Shown here: in pieces, positions 18,575 through 27,200 of the stretch
How positions within the stretch are numbered: position 1 is the first letter of the stretch
Layout of the letters: every line of letters begins with the position of its first letter
From: Actinoplanes sp. N902-109
GTDB taxonomy: Bacteria > Actinomycetota > Actinomycetes > Mycobacteriales > Micromonosporaceae
DNA: 64,000 nt
NCBI RefSeq assembly: GCF_000389965.1
Contig: NC_021191.1
Coordinates: 435,501-499,500 of the forward strand
Direction of reading: 5' to 3'
Translations under genes and position numbers: made by a program
Notes under the pieces: model-generated
What the model saw: only the letters and a program-made list of their open reading frames with translations
Told to the model about the DNA's origin: nothing
Databases searched by the model: none

Positions 18575-19269
18575 GATGCGACCACGAGCACGACGACGGT
18601 GCGTACGTCCTGGGCGCCCTGTCCCCGGCCGAGCGCACGGCGTACGAACGGCATCTCGCCACGTGCTCCTTCTGCCGGGAAGCCGTCGCCGACATCGCGG
18701 TGCTGCCGGGGTTGCTCGGCCGGCTCGACCCGGTCGACTTCGAACGGCTGCTCGACCCGCGGCCCGCACCGGTCCGGCGCACCAGCACCCCCGACCTGGT
18801 CACGGCCGTGCAGACCACCCGTCGGCAGGAGCGCAAACGGCTGCGCTGGCGGGTGCTGGGCACCGCGCTTGCGGCGGCCTGCCTGGCCCTGGTCGTCGGC
18901 ATCGGCGCGGTGTTCTGGATGGGCCGCAGCGCACCGGCGGACACCGCGCCCGGCCCGACGATCGCGATGACACCGGTCAACGACAAGGTCCAGGTGTCCG
19001 CCCAGATCACCATCGCCGGGGCGCAGGGCGGCACCAGGGTCACCCTGGTGTGCGCCTACAACCGTGGCGACCAGGATTCCGAGCCGTACACGATCCGGCT
19101 GATGGCCTACGGCCCGGACAAGGAGAGCGAGCAGCTGGGCTCGTGGACCGCTGCACCCGGCAAGGAAGTCAGCATGTCCGGCTTCACGCACTTCACCGAC
19201 GGGGTGCTGGACCGGCTGGCGCTGGTGCGCAACGACGGCCGGCCGCTGCTGGCCTATGACGTCCCCTGA
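18571..19269 (+). CDS. Membrane-anchored zinc-finger anti-sigma factor
   Basis: This is the presumed partner that holds the upstream sigma factor inactive at the membrane. The zf-HC2-type motif H28-x3-C32-x2-C35 is present in a short cytosolic domain. A single transmembrane segment spans about residues 94-117. The extracytoplasmic domain of about 110 residues is probably the sensor, related to RskA/anti-sigma-K C-terminal domains. The ATG at 18571 overlaps the sigma stop by four bases. The total of 232 residues is typical. The signal sensed cannot be read from the sequence. Confidence 0.88.
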   Translation: MRCDHEHDDGAYVLGALSPAERTAYERHLATCSFCREAVADIAVLPGLLGRLDPVDFERLLDPRPAPVRRTSTPDLVTAVQTTRRQERKRLRWRVLGTALAAACLALVVGIGAVFWMGRSAPADTAPGPTIAMTPVNDKVQVSAQITIAGAQGGTRVTLVCAYNRGDQDSEPYTIRLMAYGPDKESEQLGSWTAAPGKEVSMSGFTHFTDGVLDRLALVRNDGRPLLAYDVP

Positions 19270-19277
19270 CCTGGAGG

Positions 19278-20225
19278 TCAGGCGGGCGGAAGGGTGGTGG
19301 CCGGCTCGGCGGTGGCGGCCGCGGGGTCGGCCACCACTTTTCTGAGCCGGCTGCGCCGGGCGGCCCGGATCCCGTCGGCGGTAAAGATGATCAAGGCGAC
19401 CCAGACGAGCCCGAAGCCTGCGAGCCGCGCCGCCGGCAACGGCTCGTGGTACAGCAGCACACCGCACGCCAGCTGCAGGATCGGCGCGACGTACTGCAGA
19501 ATCCCGATGCCCACGAGCGGCACCCGGTTGGCCGCACCGGCGAACAGCAGCAACGGTACGGCCGTCGCGATGCCCGACAACACCATCAACACCGTGTGAC
19601 CGGCTGAGACGTGGCCGAACTGCGCACCGTGACCGGCGTTCAGCCACAGCAGGTAAATCAGGGCGGGCAGGGCCAGCACGGCCGACTCGACGAACAAACC
19701 CTCGGCCGGCGGCAGCTGCAACCGCTTCTTGACCAGACTGTACGACCCGAAGCTCGCGGCCAGCGTCAGCGCGATGTACGGCAGGTGCCCGTAGTCCACC
19801 GTCAGTACGCCAACCGCGACCGCACCGATGCCCACAGCGGCCCACTGCCATCCGCTGAGCCGCTCGCGCTGCACAGTGACGCCGAGCAGAACCACGACCA
19901 GCGGCGTGATGAAGTAGCCCAGCGCGGTCTCCACCACGCGGTCGGAGTTGACGCCGTAGATGTAGGTCGCCCAGTTCACCCCGATCAGCAGCGCGGCCAG
20001 GGTCACGCCGCCGAGCAGCCGGCCGTTGCGCACCAGGCGCGGCAGGAAACGCCAGTTGCGCAGGGCGGCGAGCAGCAGGCTGATGAACACCACCGACCAC
20101 ACCACGCGGTGGGCGAGGATCTCCAGCGGCGGTGAGGGCTCCAGCAACTTGAAGTAGATCGGGAAGAAGCCCCACAGAGCGTACGCGATCAGGCCGTACA
20201 GATATCCGCGCCGCTCGTCACCCAT
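19278..20225 (-). CDS. rarD: RarD-type EamA transporter
   Basis: This is a drug/metabolite transporter superfamily protein of the RarD branch, with 315 residues and ten predicted helices in two EamA repeats. The signature start RRGYLYGLIAYALWGFFPIY and the segments AHRVVWSVVFI and NWATYIYGVNSDRVVETALG are characteristic. The physiological substrate of RarD proteins is unclear. It runs towards the anti-sigma gene and ends eight bases from it. Confidence 0.9.
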   Translation of the reverse strand: MGDERRGYLYGLIAYALWGFFPIYFKLLEPSPPLEILAHRVVWSVVFISLLLAALRNWRFLPRLVRNGRLLGGVTLAALLIGVNWATYIYGVNSDRVVETALGYFITPLVVVLLGVTVQRERLSGWQWAAVGIGAVAVGVLTVDYGHLPYIALTLAASFGSYSLVKKRLQLPPAEGLFVESAVLALPALIYLLWLNAGHGAQFGHVSAGHTVLMVLSGIATAVPLLLFAGAANRVPLVGIGILQYVAPILQLACGVLLYHEPLPAARLAGFGLVWVALIIFTADGIRAARRSRLRKVVADPAAATAEPATTLPPA

Positions 20226-20298
20226 GGCCTTACCGTAAGGGCCGCTCCGCGATCGAGTCCTTGCTTATGCCGAAGCTCACGCGGCTCCGCCCGCGCGC

Positions 20299-20685
20299 TC
20301 AGTCGTCGTCGCCGCCGTCCGGCACCAGCATGTTGAGCACCCAGCTCACGATGCCCACGAGCAGCGCGCCCAGCACCGCGCTCGGCCAGAACCCGTCCAC
20401 GTGGAACGGCAGGTCGAACCGGCCGGCGATCCAGCTCGTCAACAGGAACAGCAGCCCGTTGATGACCAGCGAGATGAGCCCCAGGGTCAGGACGTAGAGC
20501 CCGCAGCCCAACGTCTTGATGATCGGGCGCAGCACCGCGTTGACGATGCCGAAGATGACCGCGACAGCCAGTAGCGTGCCCACCTTGCCGCCGAACGAGT
20601 CGGTCTGCAGCTCGATGCCCCCGACAACCAGCGTCGCAATCCACAGCGCAACGGCGGTGATCACCAGCCGAATGATGATGCCCAT
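20299..20685 (-). CDS. Small membrane protein, phage holin 4_2 (PF04020-like) family
   Basis: This 128-residue protein has four hydrophobic helices. The features FGIVNAVLRPIIK and LGLISLVINGLLFLLTSWI match the widespread bacterial family named after a phage holin, although most members are chromosomal and unrelated to lysis. I chose the ATG at MGIIIRLV because the longer open frame (to 20739) adds 18 unconserved residues. The role is unknown. It is probably co-oriented with rarD, 73 bases upstream of it. Confidence 0.75.
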   Translation of the reverse strand: MGIIIRLVITAVALWIATLVVGGIELQTDSFGGKVGTLLAVAVIFGIVNAVLRPIIKTLGCGLYVLTLGLISLVINGLLFLLTSWIAGRFDLPFHVDGFWPSAVLGALLVGIVSWVLNMLVPDGGDDD

Positions 20686-20772
20686 GTCTGGCGATGGTGC
20701 CATGCCTGATCCACACCATCCCGCGACACACCACGACAATCGTCGTTCCGCTGCCTCGCGCTTCGCCCCGCC

Positions 20773-20918
20773 TCGCCTGGGCGGCTGCTCGGGGCGCTCT
20801 GGTCGGGGTGGTGAGGCCGCTTCGTCTGGGCGGCTGCTCGGGGCGCTCTGGTCGGGGTGGTGAGGCCGCTTCGCCTGGGTGGCTGCTCGGGGCCGCTCTG
20901 GGGGGATGGTCAGCCGCG
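20773..20918. repeat. Three 49-bp direct repeats in the rarD/eccE-side intergenic region
   Basis: Units start at 20773, 20822 and 20871 with an exact 49-bp period. The first two differ at one position and the third decays after about 30 bases. A second short direct repeat follows: TGGTCAGCCGCGGACGG occurs at 20907 and again at 20934, where it enters the 3' end of eccE. No reading frame of note uses these bases. Confidence 0.85.
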
Positions 20919-20936
20919 GACGGCTCGGGGGACTGG

Positions 20937-22799
20937 TCAGCCGCGGACGGGGGTGCCGATCAGCTGGGCCTCGATCGGGGTCTGGGAGAGAACGGCCCAG
21001 CGGACCGCGCGGCGGTTGATGACGCCGAGCATGTCAGCCCGGATGCGGGTGAGCCATTCCGCGGTCTCGCCCAGGCCGAGGGCGGCGCCGACGAGTTGCG
21101 CCTCCTCCGGGCGCAGCGGCTGGACCAGCAGCAGGTCGGCGCGCGAGGCCACGTCGGCGTCCGCGGGGCTGAAGTCGTCGCGGACCACCATGGTGGCCTG
21201 CCAGCCCGCGCCGGGCCGGTTGTCCGCACCGACCGGGCCGATGTCGACGATGACCAGCAGCGGGTGCAGCGCCGAACCCGGTGGGATCTCGACCGCCCGG
21301 CCCGGCGGGATGACCGCGATCGACTCGCCGGGCACCGCGGCACCCCGGACGAACGGTTCCCACGCCTGCGGACGGGCTGTCTGCACCACCACGCGAGCGC
21401 CGAGCGCCATCGCCCGCAGCGCCATGAGCTGGGCGCACCGGACGCCGCCGACGAGCAGGGCGCGGGTCTGCTCGGGCCGGAACAGCCGGGCGACAACCGG
21501 GTCGCGGTGCCTGTTCTGACCCACCATCAGACCCGCGTTGCCCACCGGGAGCTGCAGCTCGGTCAGCTGCTCCGCGGTGATGCCGGCGCTGCTCGCCCGG
21601 CCGGGTACCGCCGTGGTCGTCGGCATGGCCAGCGGCAGCGTCGCGGTCAACCCCTCGAGGTGCTCTCCGTCGAGGCGGCGGGCACTGGCTCGTTCGCCCG
21701 CGAGGAGTTTGCGCAGTGCCTGGGTGGCTGTGGACAGGCTTGCCGCGTCGGGGGCGGCCAGCCGGATGGTCAGGTCGACTGCTGTGTCCGTACCGGAGAA
21801 GGCATGGGGGCCCGCGCCCAGCGCAACCGTGGTCGCGGCCGCGGGGAGAGCGAGCAGCCGGGACATCAGGCGGCGCGAGGTCTCGATCCGGAAGTCGGGC
21901 CAGCGGGTCAGCCGGAAGGTCGCCTGGGTCATGCCACCCACCTGCAGCCCCGGCCAATTCTCCTGGGCGGCGCCGACGCCGTCGTCGTGGGCCAGCTCGG
22001 CGATGACCCGCAGCGCCGCCGTCTCGCCCAGCGGCCGGGCCGGGGTCGCACTCAACCGGCGCAGCAGCTTGCGGACCAGCCCGGAGAGCGCGCGCCGCAG
22101 GTCGTCGTCGGACCAGCCCTCGCCGCGCAGAACCCGTACCGCCAGGAAAGCCCGGCTGTAGCCGAGCAGGCGGCCCTCGGTGAGCTGGCGGTAGGAGTTG
22201 GCCGGGGTGCCGCCGCCGGCACGCAGGGACGGTGCCGGGGCGCCGGTCAGCAGGAGCTGGATGCGGCACGGAGGGTGCTCGGTGCCGGCCGGGGGCAGCA
22301 GGCTCGCGGGCGACGGCACGGCGGGGATGTCCTCGGCCAGCAGGCCGGTGGGGTCACCCAGCTCGAGCACCGCGGTGAGGCCCTGGCCATCGGCGATCAC
22401 CGCAGCGGGGTCGCCGGCCAGGTCGGTCTGCTCGATGCGGGAGCCGGGCGCGACGAACTCGAGCAATGCCGTCGACGCGGAATCCACCGAGACGAGATGA
22501 CGACGGCGCGAATAGCGCAGCGCGGTGCTGATCCACTCGAATGCCCATCGGCCACGCACCCGCACCCAGGTGACGGCAAGGATGACGATGGCGGCCAGAC
22601 CGGCGGCACCGAGGGCGATCGGACCGTTGACCGCGCCGATCAGCAGGGCTGCGGCGGCCACCTGCGTGCCGATCAGCTGGCCGGTGCGAATGCCAAGAAT
22701 GCGTCCGTGCCGGACATGTTGCCGGGGCAGCTTAGGTAGTTGCTGGCCGGCGCCACCGAGCTCCGGAAAGCTGCGGCCGCTTGCCACCTGAGCCGTCAC
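20937..22799 (-). CDS. eccE: Type VII secretion protein EccE
   Basis: EccE is a membrane component on the periphery of the mycobacterial ESX complex. The protein begins with a basic segment and two transmembrane helices (about residues 42-60 and 62-79), followed by a large domain of about 540 residues, as in EccE. I chose the GTG at 22799 (620 residues; MTAQVASGRSFPELGG). A longer frame to 22913 exists but adds a polar stretch that I do not recognise as part of EccE. No eccB, eccC, eccD or mycosin gene is in the window, so the rest of the machine must be encoded elsewhere. It faces the WXG100 genes across a 327-base gap. Confidence 0.8.
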   Translation of the reverse strand: MTAQVASGRSFPELGGAGQQLPKLPRQHVRHGRILGIRTGQLIGTQVAAAALLIGAVNGPIALGAAGLAAIVILAVTWVRVRGRWAFEWISTALRYSRRRHLVSVDSASTALLEFVAPGSRIEQTDLAGDPAAVIADGQGLTAVLELGDPTGLLAEDIPAVPSPASLLPPAGTEHPPCRIQLLLTGAPAPSLRAGGGTPANSYRQLTEGRLLGYSRAFLAVRVLRGEGWSDDDLRRALSGLVRKLLRRLSATPARPLGETAALRVIAELAHDDGVGAAQENWPGLQVGGMTQATFRLTRWPDFRIETSRRLMSRLLALPAAATTVALGAGPHAFSGTDTAVDLTIRLAAPDAASLSTATQALRKLLAGERASARRLDGEHLEGLTATLPLAMPTTTAVPGRASSAGITAEQLTELQLPVGNAGLMVGQNRHRDPVVARLFRPEQTRALLVGGVRCAQLMALRAMALGARVVVQTARPQAWEPFVRGAAVPGESIAVIPPGRAVEIPPGSALHPLLVIVDIGPVGADNRPGAGWQATMVVRDDFSPADADVASRADLLLVQPLRPEEAQLVGAALGLGETAEWLTRIRADMLGVINRRAVRWAVLSQTPIEAQLIGTPVRG

Positions 22800-23126
22800 C
22801 CTGCGCCGCCCCTCATCCGTCGGAATCTTTCGTGCGGGCTCATCGTAGGAGGTGGCGGACCGTGGCGGGGGGCGGCCTGTGGATAACTGCGTGGTTTGGA
22901 CATAGATATCCACAGGTTTGCGGCAGGGGATGCCGTTGCCGCTCGCAGGCCGCTACGGTGAGCGATCGGTGGCAACTTAGTCCAGGTCAGGGGTGCCCCC
23001 CACCGGATGCGATAAGGGGTTAACCTGATGGCTACGTCGATACGCCGACGGTCGGAAACCGCAGTACGACCGGTCCTTTGAGGACAGGCGCGAGACAGAC
23101 AAGAGAGAAAGCGGGGTGACGTCCGG
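22800..23126. other. Divergent intergenic region between eccE and the WXG100 pair
   Basis: This 327-base non-coding stretch must hold the promoters of both transcription units. There is an A/T-richer patch near 23010-23030 (GATAAGGGGTTAACC) that could contain a -10 element for the WXG100 genes, and a small inverted repeat GTCCTTTGAGGAC near 23071-23083. I cannot assign exact promoters. Confidence 0.4.
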
Positions 23127-23456
23127 GTGGCCGGTACGCAAGCACAATCCGCGGTGATGGCGCAGACCGCCGCGAAGTTCGAGCAGGCCAATCACGATCT
23201 GACGGCTATGCTCAACCGTCTCATGTCGGAGCTTTCGGTGCTCCAGACCGCATGGGCCGGCAAGGGCGCGCGGGCGTTCGAGTCCGTCCGCGCCCAGTAC
23301 CAGCAGGATCTCACTCAGATCAACAAGGCGCTGGCGGAGACCGCCGAGGCGATCAAGACCTCGGGTGTCGGCTACGACACCACCGACGAGTCGGCCGCCA
23401 ACCTCATGACCAAGTCCGGCGGCAGCGGCGGTGGCTACCTGCCGCTCGAGAACTGA
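23127..23456 (+). CDS. WXG100-family type VII secretion substrate (EsxB/CFP-10-like)
   Basis: This 109-residue, mainly helical protein has the W-x-G turn as WAG at residues 43-45 between two predicted helices, the fold of ESAT-6/CFP-10 proteins. A glycine-rich tail (GGSGGGYLPLEN) follows. WXG100 proteins are exported as folded helical dimers. The start is the GTG at 23127; no strong ribosome site is visible. It is 14 bases upstream of the second WXG100 gene, so the two are likely translated as heterodimer partners. The tail with Y-x3-N is only loosely like the Y-x3-D/E export signal. Confidence 0.88.
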   Translation: MAGTQAQSAVMAQTAAKFEQANHDLTAMLNRLMSELSVLQTAWAGKGARAFESVRAQYQQDLTQINKALAETAEAIKTSGVGYDTTDESAANLMTKSGGSGGGYLPLEN

Positions 23457-23470
23457 GCGGGGGAGACGCG

Positions 23471-23764
23471 ATGACCGACGGTCTGCTCAAGGTCAACTTC
23501 GGCACGCTGGCTCAGGCCGGCGCCGACATCCAGAAGGCCGTCAGCGAGATGGAGCAGAAGCTCGCTGATCTTGACGCTGCGGCCCGCCCGCTGGTGAGCA
23601 CCTGGGAAGGCTCCGCGCAGGACGCGTATGCCGCCCGCCAGGCCCGGTGGACCCAGGCGTCCACGGACCTGAAGAACATCCTGCACAGCATCAAGGTCGC
23701 GGTCGACCAGGCGGCGCAGGACTACGCGACCACCGAGGCGAACGCGACCAAGCGCTTCAGCTGA
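23471..23764 (+). CDS. WXG100-family type VII secretion substrate (EsxA/ESAT-6-like)
   Basis: This 97-residue helical protein has a W-x-G motif (WEG, residues 45-47), the second member of the pair. The C-terminal Y-A-T-T-E at about residues 86-90 fits the general Y-x3-D/E type VII signal. The ATG at 23471 is preceded by GGGGGAG. It is the last gene before a clear terminator at 23800, so the pair forms a two-gene operon. It is probably secreted with its neighbour through the EccE-containing machine. Confidence 0.9.
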   Translation: MTDGLLKVNFGTLAQAGADIQKAVSEMEQKLADLDAAARPLVSTWEGSAQDAYAARQARWTQASTDLKNILHSIKVAVDQAAQDYATTEANATKRFS

Positions 23765-23799
23765 GCGCAGCCGCTTTCGGCTGGCCGCAGCTGCGTGAG

Positions 23800-23834
23800 A
23801 GGCCGGGTCGTCCTTCGGGGGCGCCCGGCCTTTC
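23800..23834 (+). terminator. Terminator after the WXG100 pair
   Basis: A GC-rich hairpin (AGGCCGGG ... CCCGGCCT, 10 bp with one bulge) is followed by TTTCT, 36 bases after the second WXG100 stop. Confidence 0.75.
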
Positions 23835-24202
23835 TGGTGGCTGTCGGCCCGCTTCGGGTGGCTGCCCGAGTCCGGCTTCCGGTCCGTACGACGGGTGGTC
23901 CTTCTTTTGGCGCAAAGGTGTCCGGAATGCCGCTTCAGCGACAATAAGCAGGTTTGATGGGGGTGGTGGCAGTCGTCTCGCGCGTCGCTCGCCACATTCT
24001 TCCGAGATGAGAGCCATCAATCGGGTGGCCGAGTTCCGGGAATTCGATTACGCGGCGTTATCGGACGACATCGCTGAGCCACGGTAGCGCAAGATCTGGG
24101 TTCGGTTTGATGGAGGCGTACCACCGCCCATTGTGATCGCGCCCTGACCTTGTAGGTTGTACGCGTTGAGGTGGCCCGTTCGCCGCGAAGGGAGAGGTGG
24201 AC
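23835..24202 (+). other. Non-coding leader region upstream of the SseB-like gene
   Basis: These 368 bases hold no convincing gene. The base composition around 23930-24150 is less GC-rich than the surroundings, as expected for a promoter region. A 27-codon open frame (24007-24090) lacks a good ribosome site and is not called. The ribosome site of the next gene is GGGAGAGG (24190-24197). Confidence 0.5.
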
Positions 24203-27200
24203 GTGACCGAGTGGGAACCGGCTACGGACGCCGAAGTCGCCATGCGCAATGCGTTGCGCACCGACGATCAGGAGTCCTACTTCCGCATTCTCGCCGGCGT
24301 CGACCTGCTGCTGCCCGTGACCGCGGATGCCCTGGCCGGCCTTGAGCCGCTGGGCTGGGGAACGTGGAGCACCGGCGGGCGGACGCACGTGCTGGCCTTC
24401 AGTTCGCCGGCGGCGCTGCAAGCGTGCCTCGCGGACTACACCGGCTCCGCGCGCCGGGTCGCCTTCCAGGAACTCGCCGACACCTGGCCCAACCTCGAGT
24501 GGTGGCTCGCCGTCAACCCCGGCCTGCCCATCGAGGGCTACCTGCCGGCCTGGTTCGTGGCCCAGCTCAGCCGCGGTGACCTGCGCCTGCCGACCCGGGG
24601 CCCGGGCCGCGACGACGCCGCCAACAGCCGCATCCCCGACTTGCAGGCCGCAGCCCGCGCCGCGAGCGAGGCGGCCGCGCAGAACTACGCCAACGCCAAC
24701 TCGGGCGGCCCCGCGCCGGTCTCCGGCTCACCGGCCGGAATGGGCGCGGCGGCCTACGCCCCAGGCGACCAGCCGCCGGGTGGCGGTTATGGCTCGGGCG
24801 CGCCTGACGGTTTCGAAGCTGCGGCGAGCGCCGGGTCCGGTCAGCAGGCCGGCGGTTATGGCGGCGATCAGCAGGCCGGTTCCTATGGCGACGCGGGTGG
24901 TCATGGCGCCGCCGGTCAGTCCGCGGCCGCTGCCTTCGGCTCCCCGGGCGGCTCGGGAGGTGCCGCTGCTGCGTTCGGCAACGCCGGTGGCGCTGCTGCT
25001 GCCTTCGGCAACGCCGGTGGCGCGGGCGGTACGGGCGGTACGGGCGGAGCGGCCGGCGGGTTCGGCGGCGACGGATCGGCCGGGGCTTTCGGTGGCGGCG
25101 CGGGCGGTGCGGCCGGCGGGTTCGGCGGCGGTGGTGCGGCGGGCGGTAGCGGCGGTGTGGCTGGCGGGTTCGGTGGCGGTGGTGCGGCGGGCGGTAGCGG
25201 CGGTGCGGCTGGCGGGTTCGGCGGCGGTGGCGCGGCGGGCGGGCGCGGTGGCGCGGCTGCTGCTTTTGGGAACGCCGGCGGTGCGGCTGGTGCATTCGGC
25301 AACGCGGGCTCGGGTAACGCGGCTGGCGCGGGCGGTGCCGCTGGCGCGTTTGGCGGCCGCGCGGCTGGCGCATTCGGCGGCGGTGCGGCTGGTGGCGGCG
25401 CCGGTGGGTCCGACGGTGCGGAGGCGGATGCGGCTCCTTCGGTGGGGCCGGGCGGACTTCCGTTGCGTACGCCGGGAGCGGTCCTGCCCAGCGGGTTGCC
25501 GTCGCGGGTGCCGTCGACGCCGCCGGGGCTCGGTGGGGGTGGGCCGGTCGGGTCGTTCAGCGGTTTCACGCCTGCCGGTGGCGGTCAGGGCGGTGGGCTC
25601 GGCTCGGATGACCAGCGGAGCCGGGCCGACAGCTTCGGTGGCCAGGGCGTCAGTGGCCAGGGCGTTGGTGGCCAGGGCGTCGGTGGCCAGGGCGTCGGTG
25701 GCCAGGGCGTTGGTGGCCAGGGCGTCGGTGGCGACGGCGGCGGGCGCGGGCCTCAAAGCTTCGGGAGCGCCCAGGACTTCGGTGCGCAGAACCGCAGTGC
25801 TCAGGACTTCGGCACGCAGAACCGCAGTGCTCAAGACTTCGGCGCGCAGGACGTCGGCGCGCAAGGCCGTGGTGCCCAGGCCCTCGGTGCACAAAACCGC
25901 GCCGCTCAGGCTTACGGTGGCCAAGATCGCGTCGCGCAAGAAATCGGCCAAGATCGCGGCGTGCAGGAAAACGGCCAGGCTCGTGGCGCGCAAGAGAACA
26001 GTGCGCAGGGCCGTGGCGCGCAAGAAGGCAGTGCGCAGGCTCGCGGCGCGCAACAAGACAGTGCGCAGGGCCGTGGCGCGCAAGAAGGCAGTGCGCAGGC
26101 TTGGGGCGCGCAAGAAGACAGTGCGCAGGCTTGGGGCGCGCAGGAAAGCAGTGCGCAGGGTCGCGGCGCGCAAGGCTTCGGCAGTGAAAGCTCCGCGAGC
26201 GGCGACAGTGCCGGGCGGGCCGCGCAGGCGTTCGGTGGTGCGCAGGCCTTCGCCGGTGACAGCGCAGCTCGTGCTGGGCGGCCGACGGGCGGTGGGTTCA
26301 GCAGTTCGCTGCCCGGTGGGAGTGCTCTGGACGCGCTGGCCAGCAGGTCGGGGACGACCGCGCCGGCCAGTTCGCCGAGTGCGCTCGATGCGCTGGGGGG
26401 CCGGGGTGGCCAGCCCCCGGAGGGCGCCCAGCCGCCGGGCCTGCCACCGTTGCAGCCGTTGGACGGGCCGCTGCCCACCCGGACCCCGATGGCCCAGACT
26501 CCGCCGCTGCCCAGCCACATCGCCCCCACGGCCGGGGCCGGAGCGGGCGAAACCGAGCAGGCCGGCAACCTCACGGCGAACGGGCTGCCCCGGCGCCAGG
26601 TGACGCCGCCGGCGGAGCGTCCGCCGTCGATGGCCGCGGCTGCGCAGGCCCTCGCCGCACGGGGTGAGGCGGGTGCGACGCCGGGCACGGGTACGGCCGA
26701 GGTGCCGCCGACCGCCGCCGACCCGGCTGTGACGTCGCGGTTGACGTTGCCGGGGCCGGCGACGCTGCAGACGCCCGCGCCACGGCCCGCGCAGAACATC
26801 GCGCCGCCGGTGATCCCGGGCTCGGGCGGGGCCGGGGTGCCGGCTCCGGCGACGCGCCCGGAGGTCCCGGTCGGCGCCGGCGGTGCTGCCTTCGGAAGCC
26901 GCACCGAGGAGTTCCTGCCCGCGAACGACACCGAGCGGGACCTCTACCACGCCTCGCTGGAGCACAGCACCGACTCGTTCCTCTCCACATTGTTGCTGGC
27001 CACCGTGCTGGTGCCGGTGGCTGAGCAGTCGCGGCCCGGCAGTGCGCCGGGCGAGTCCGGGTTCGCCTTCCGCACCGAGGAGCTCGACGGCGAGCGGTTC
27101 CTGACCGTGTTCACCAGCCGTGAGCGCTTGGGTGACCACTTCGACGAGCCGGTGCGCACGGTGCGCGTGCGGTTCGTCGAGCTGATCGGCAACTGGCCGG

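Noticed and set aside
20299..20685. Prophage holin
   Set aside because: The family is named after a phage holin, but this is a chromosomal membrane protein with no other phage gene nearby.
24007..24090. 27-codon open frame upstream of the SseB-like gene
   Set aside because: It has no good ribosome site and no coupling, and its codon use is unlike its neighbours.
25638..26178. CRISPR-like repeats
   Set aside because: The 15- and 30-bp repeats are contiguous coding repeats in one reading frame with no unique spacers.
24327..26603. Second plus-strand open frame within the SseB-like gene
   Set aside because: It is the +1 shadow of the repetitive linker, Arg/Ala/Val-rich, without a good start or a known domain.
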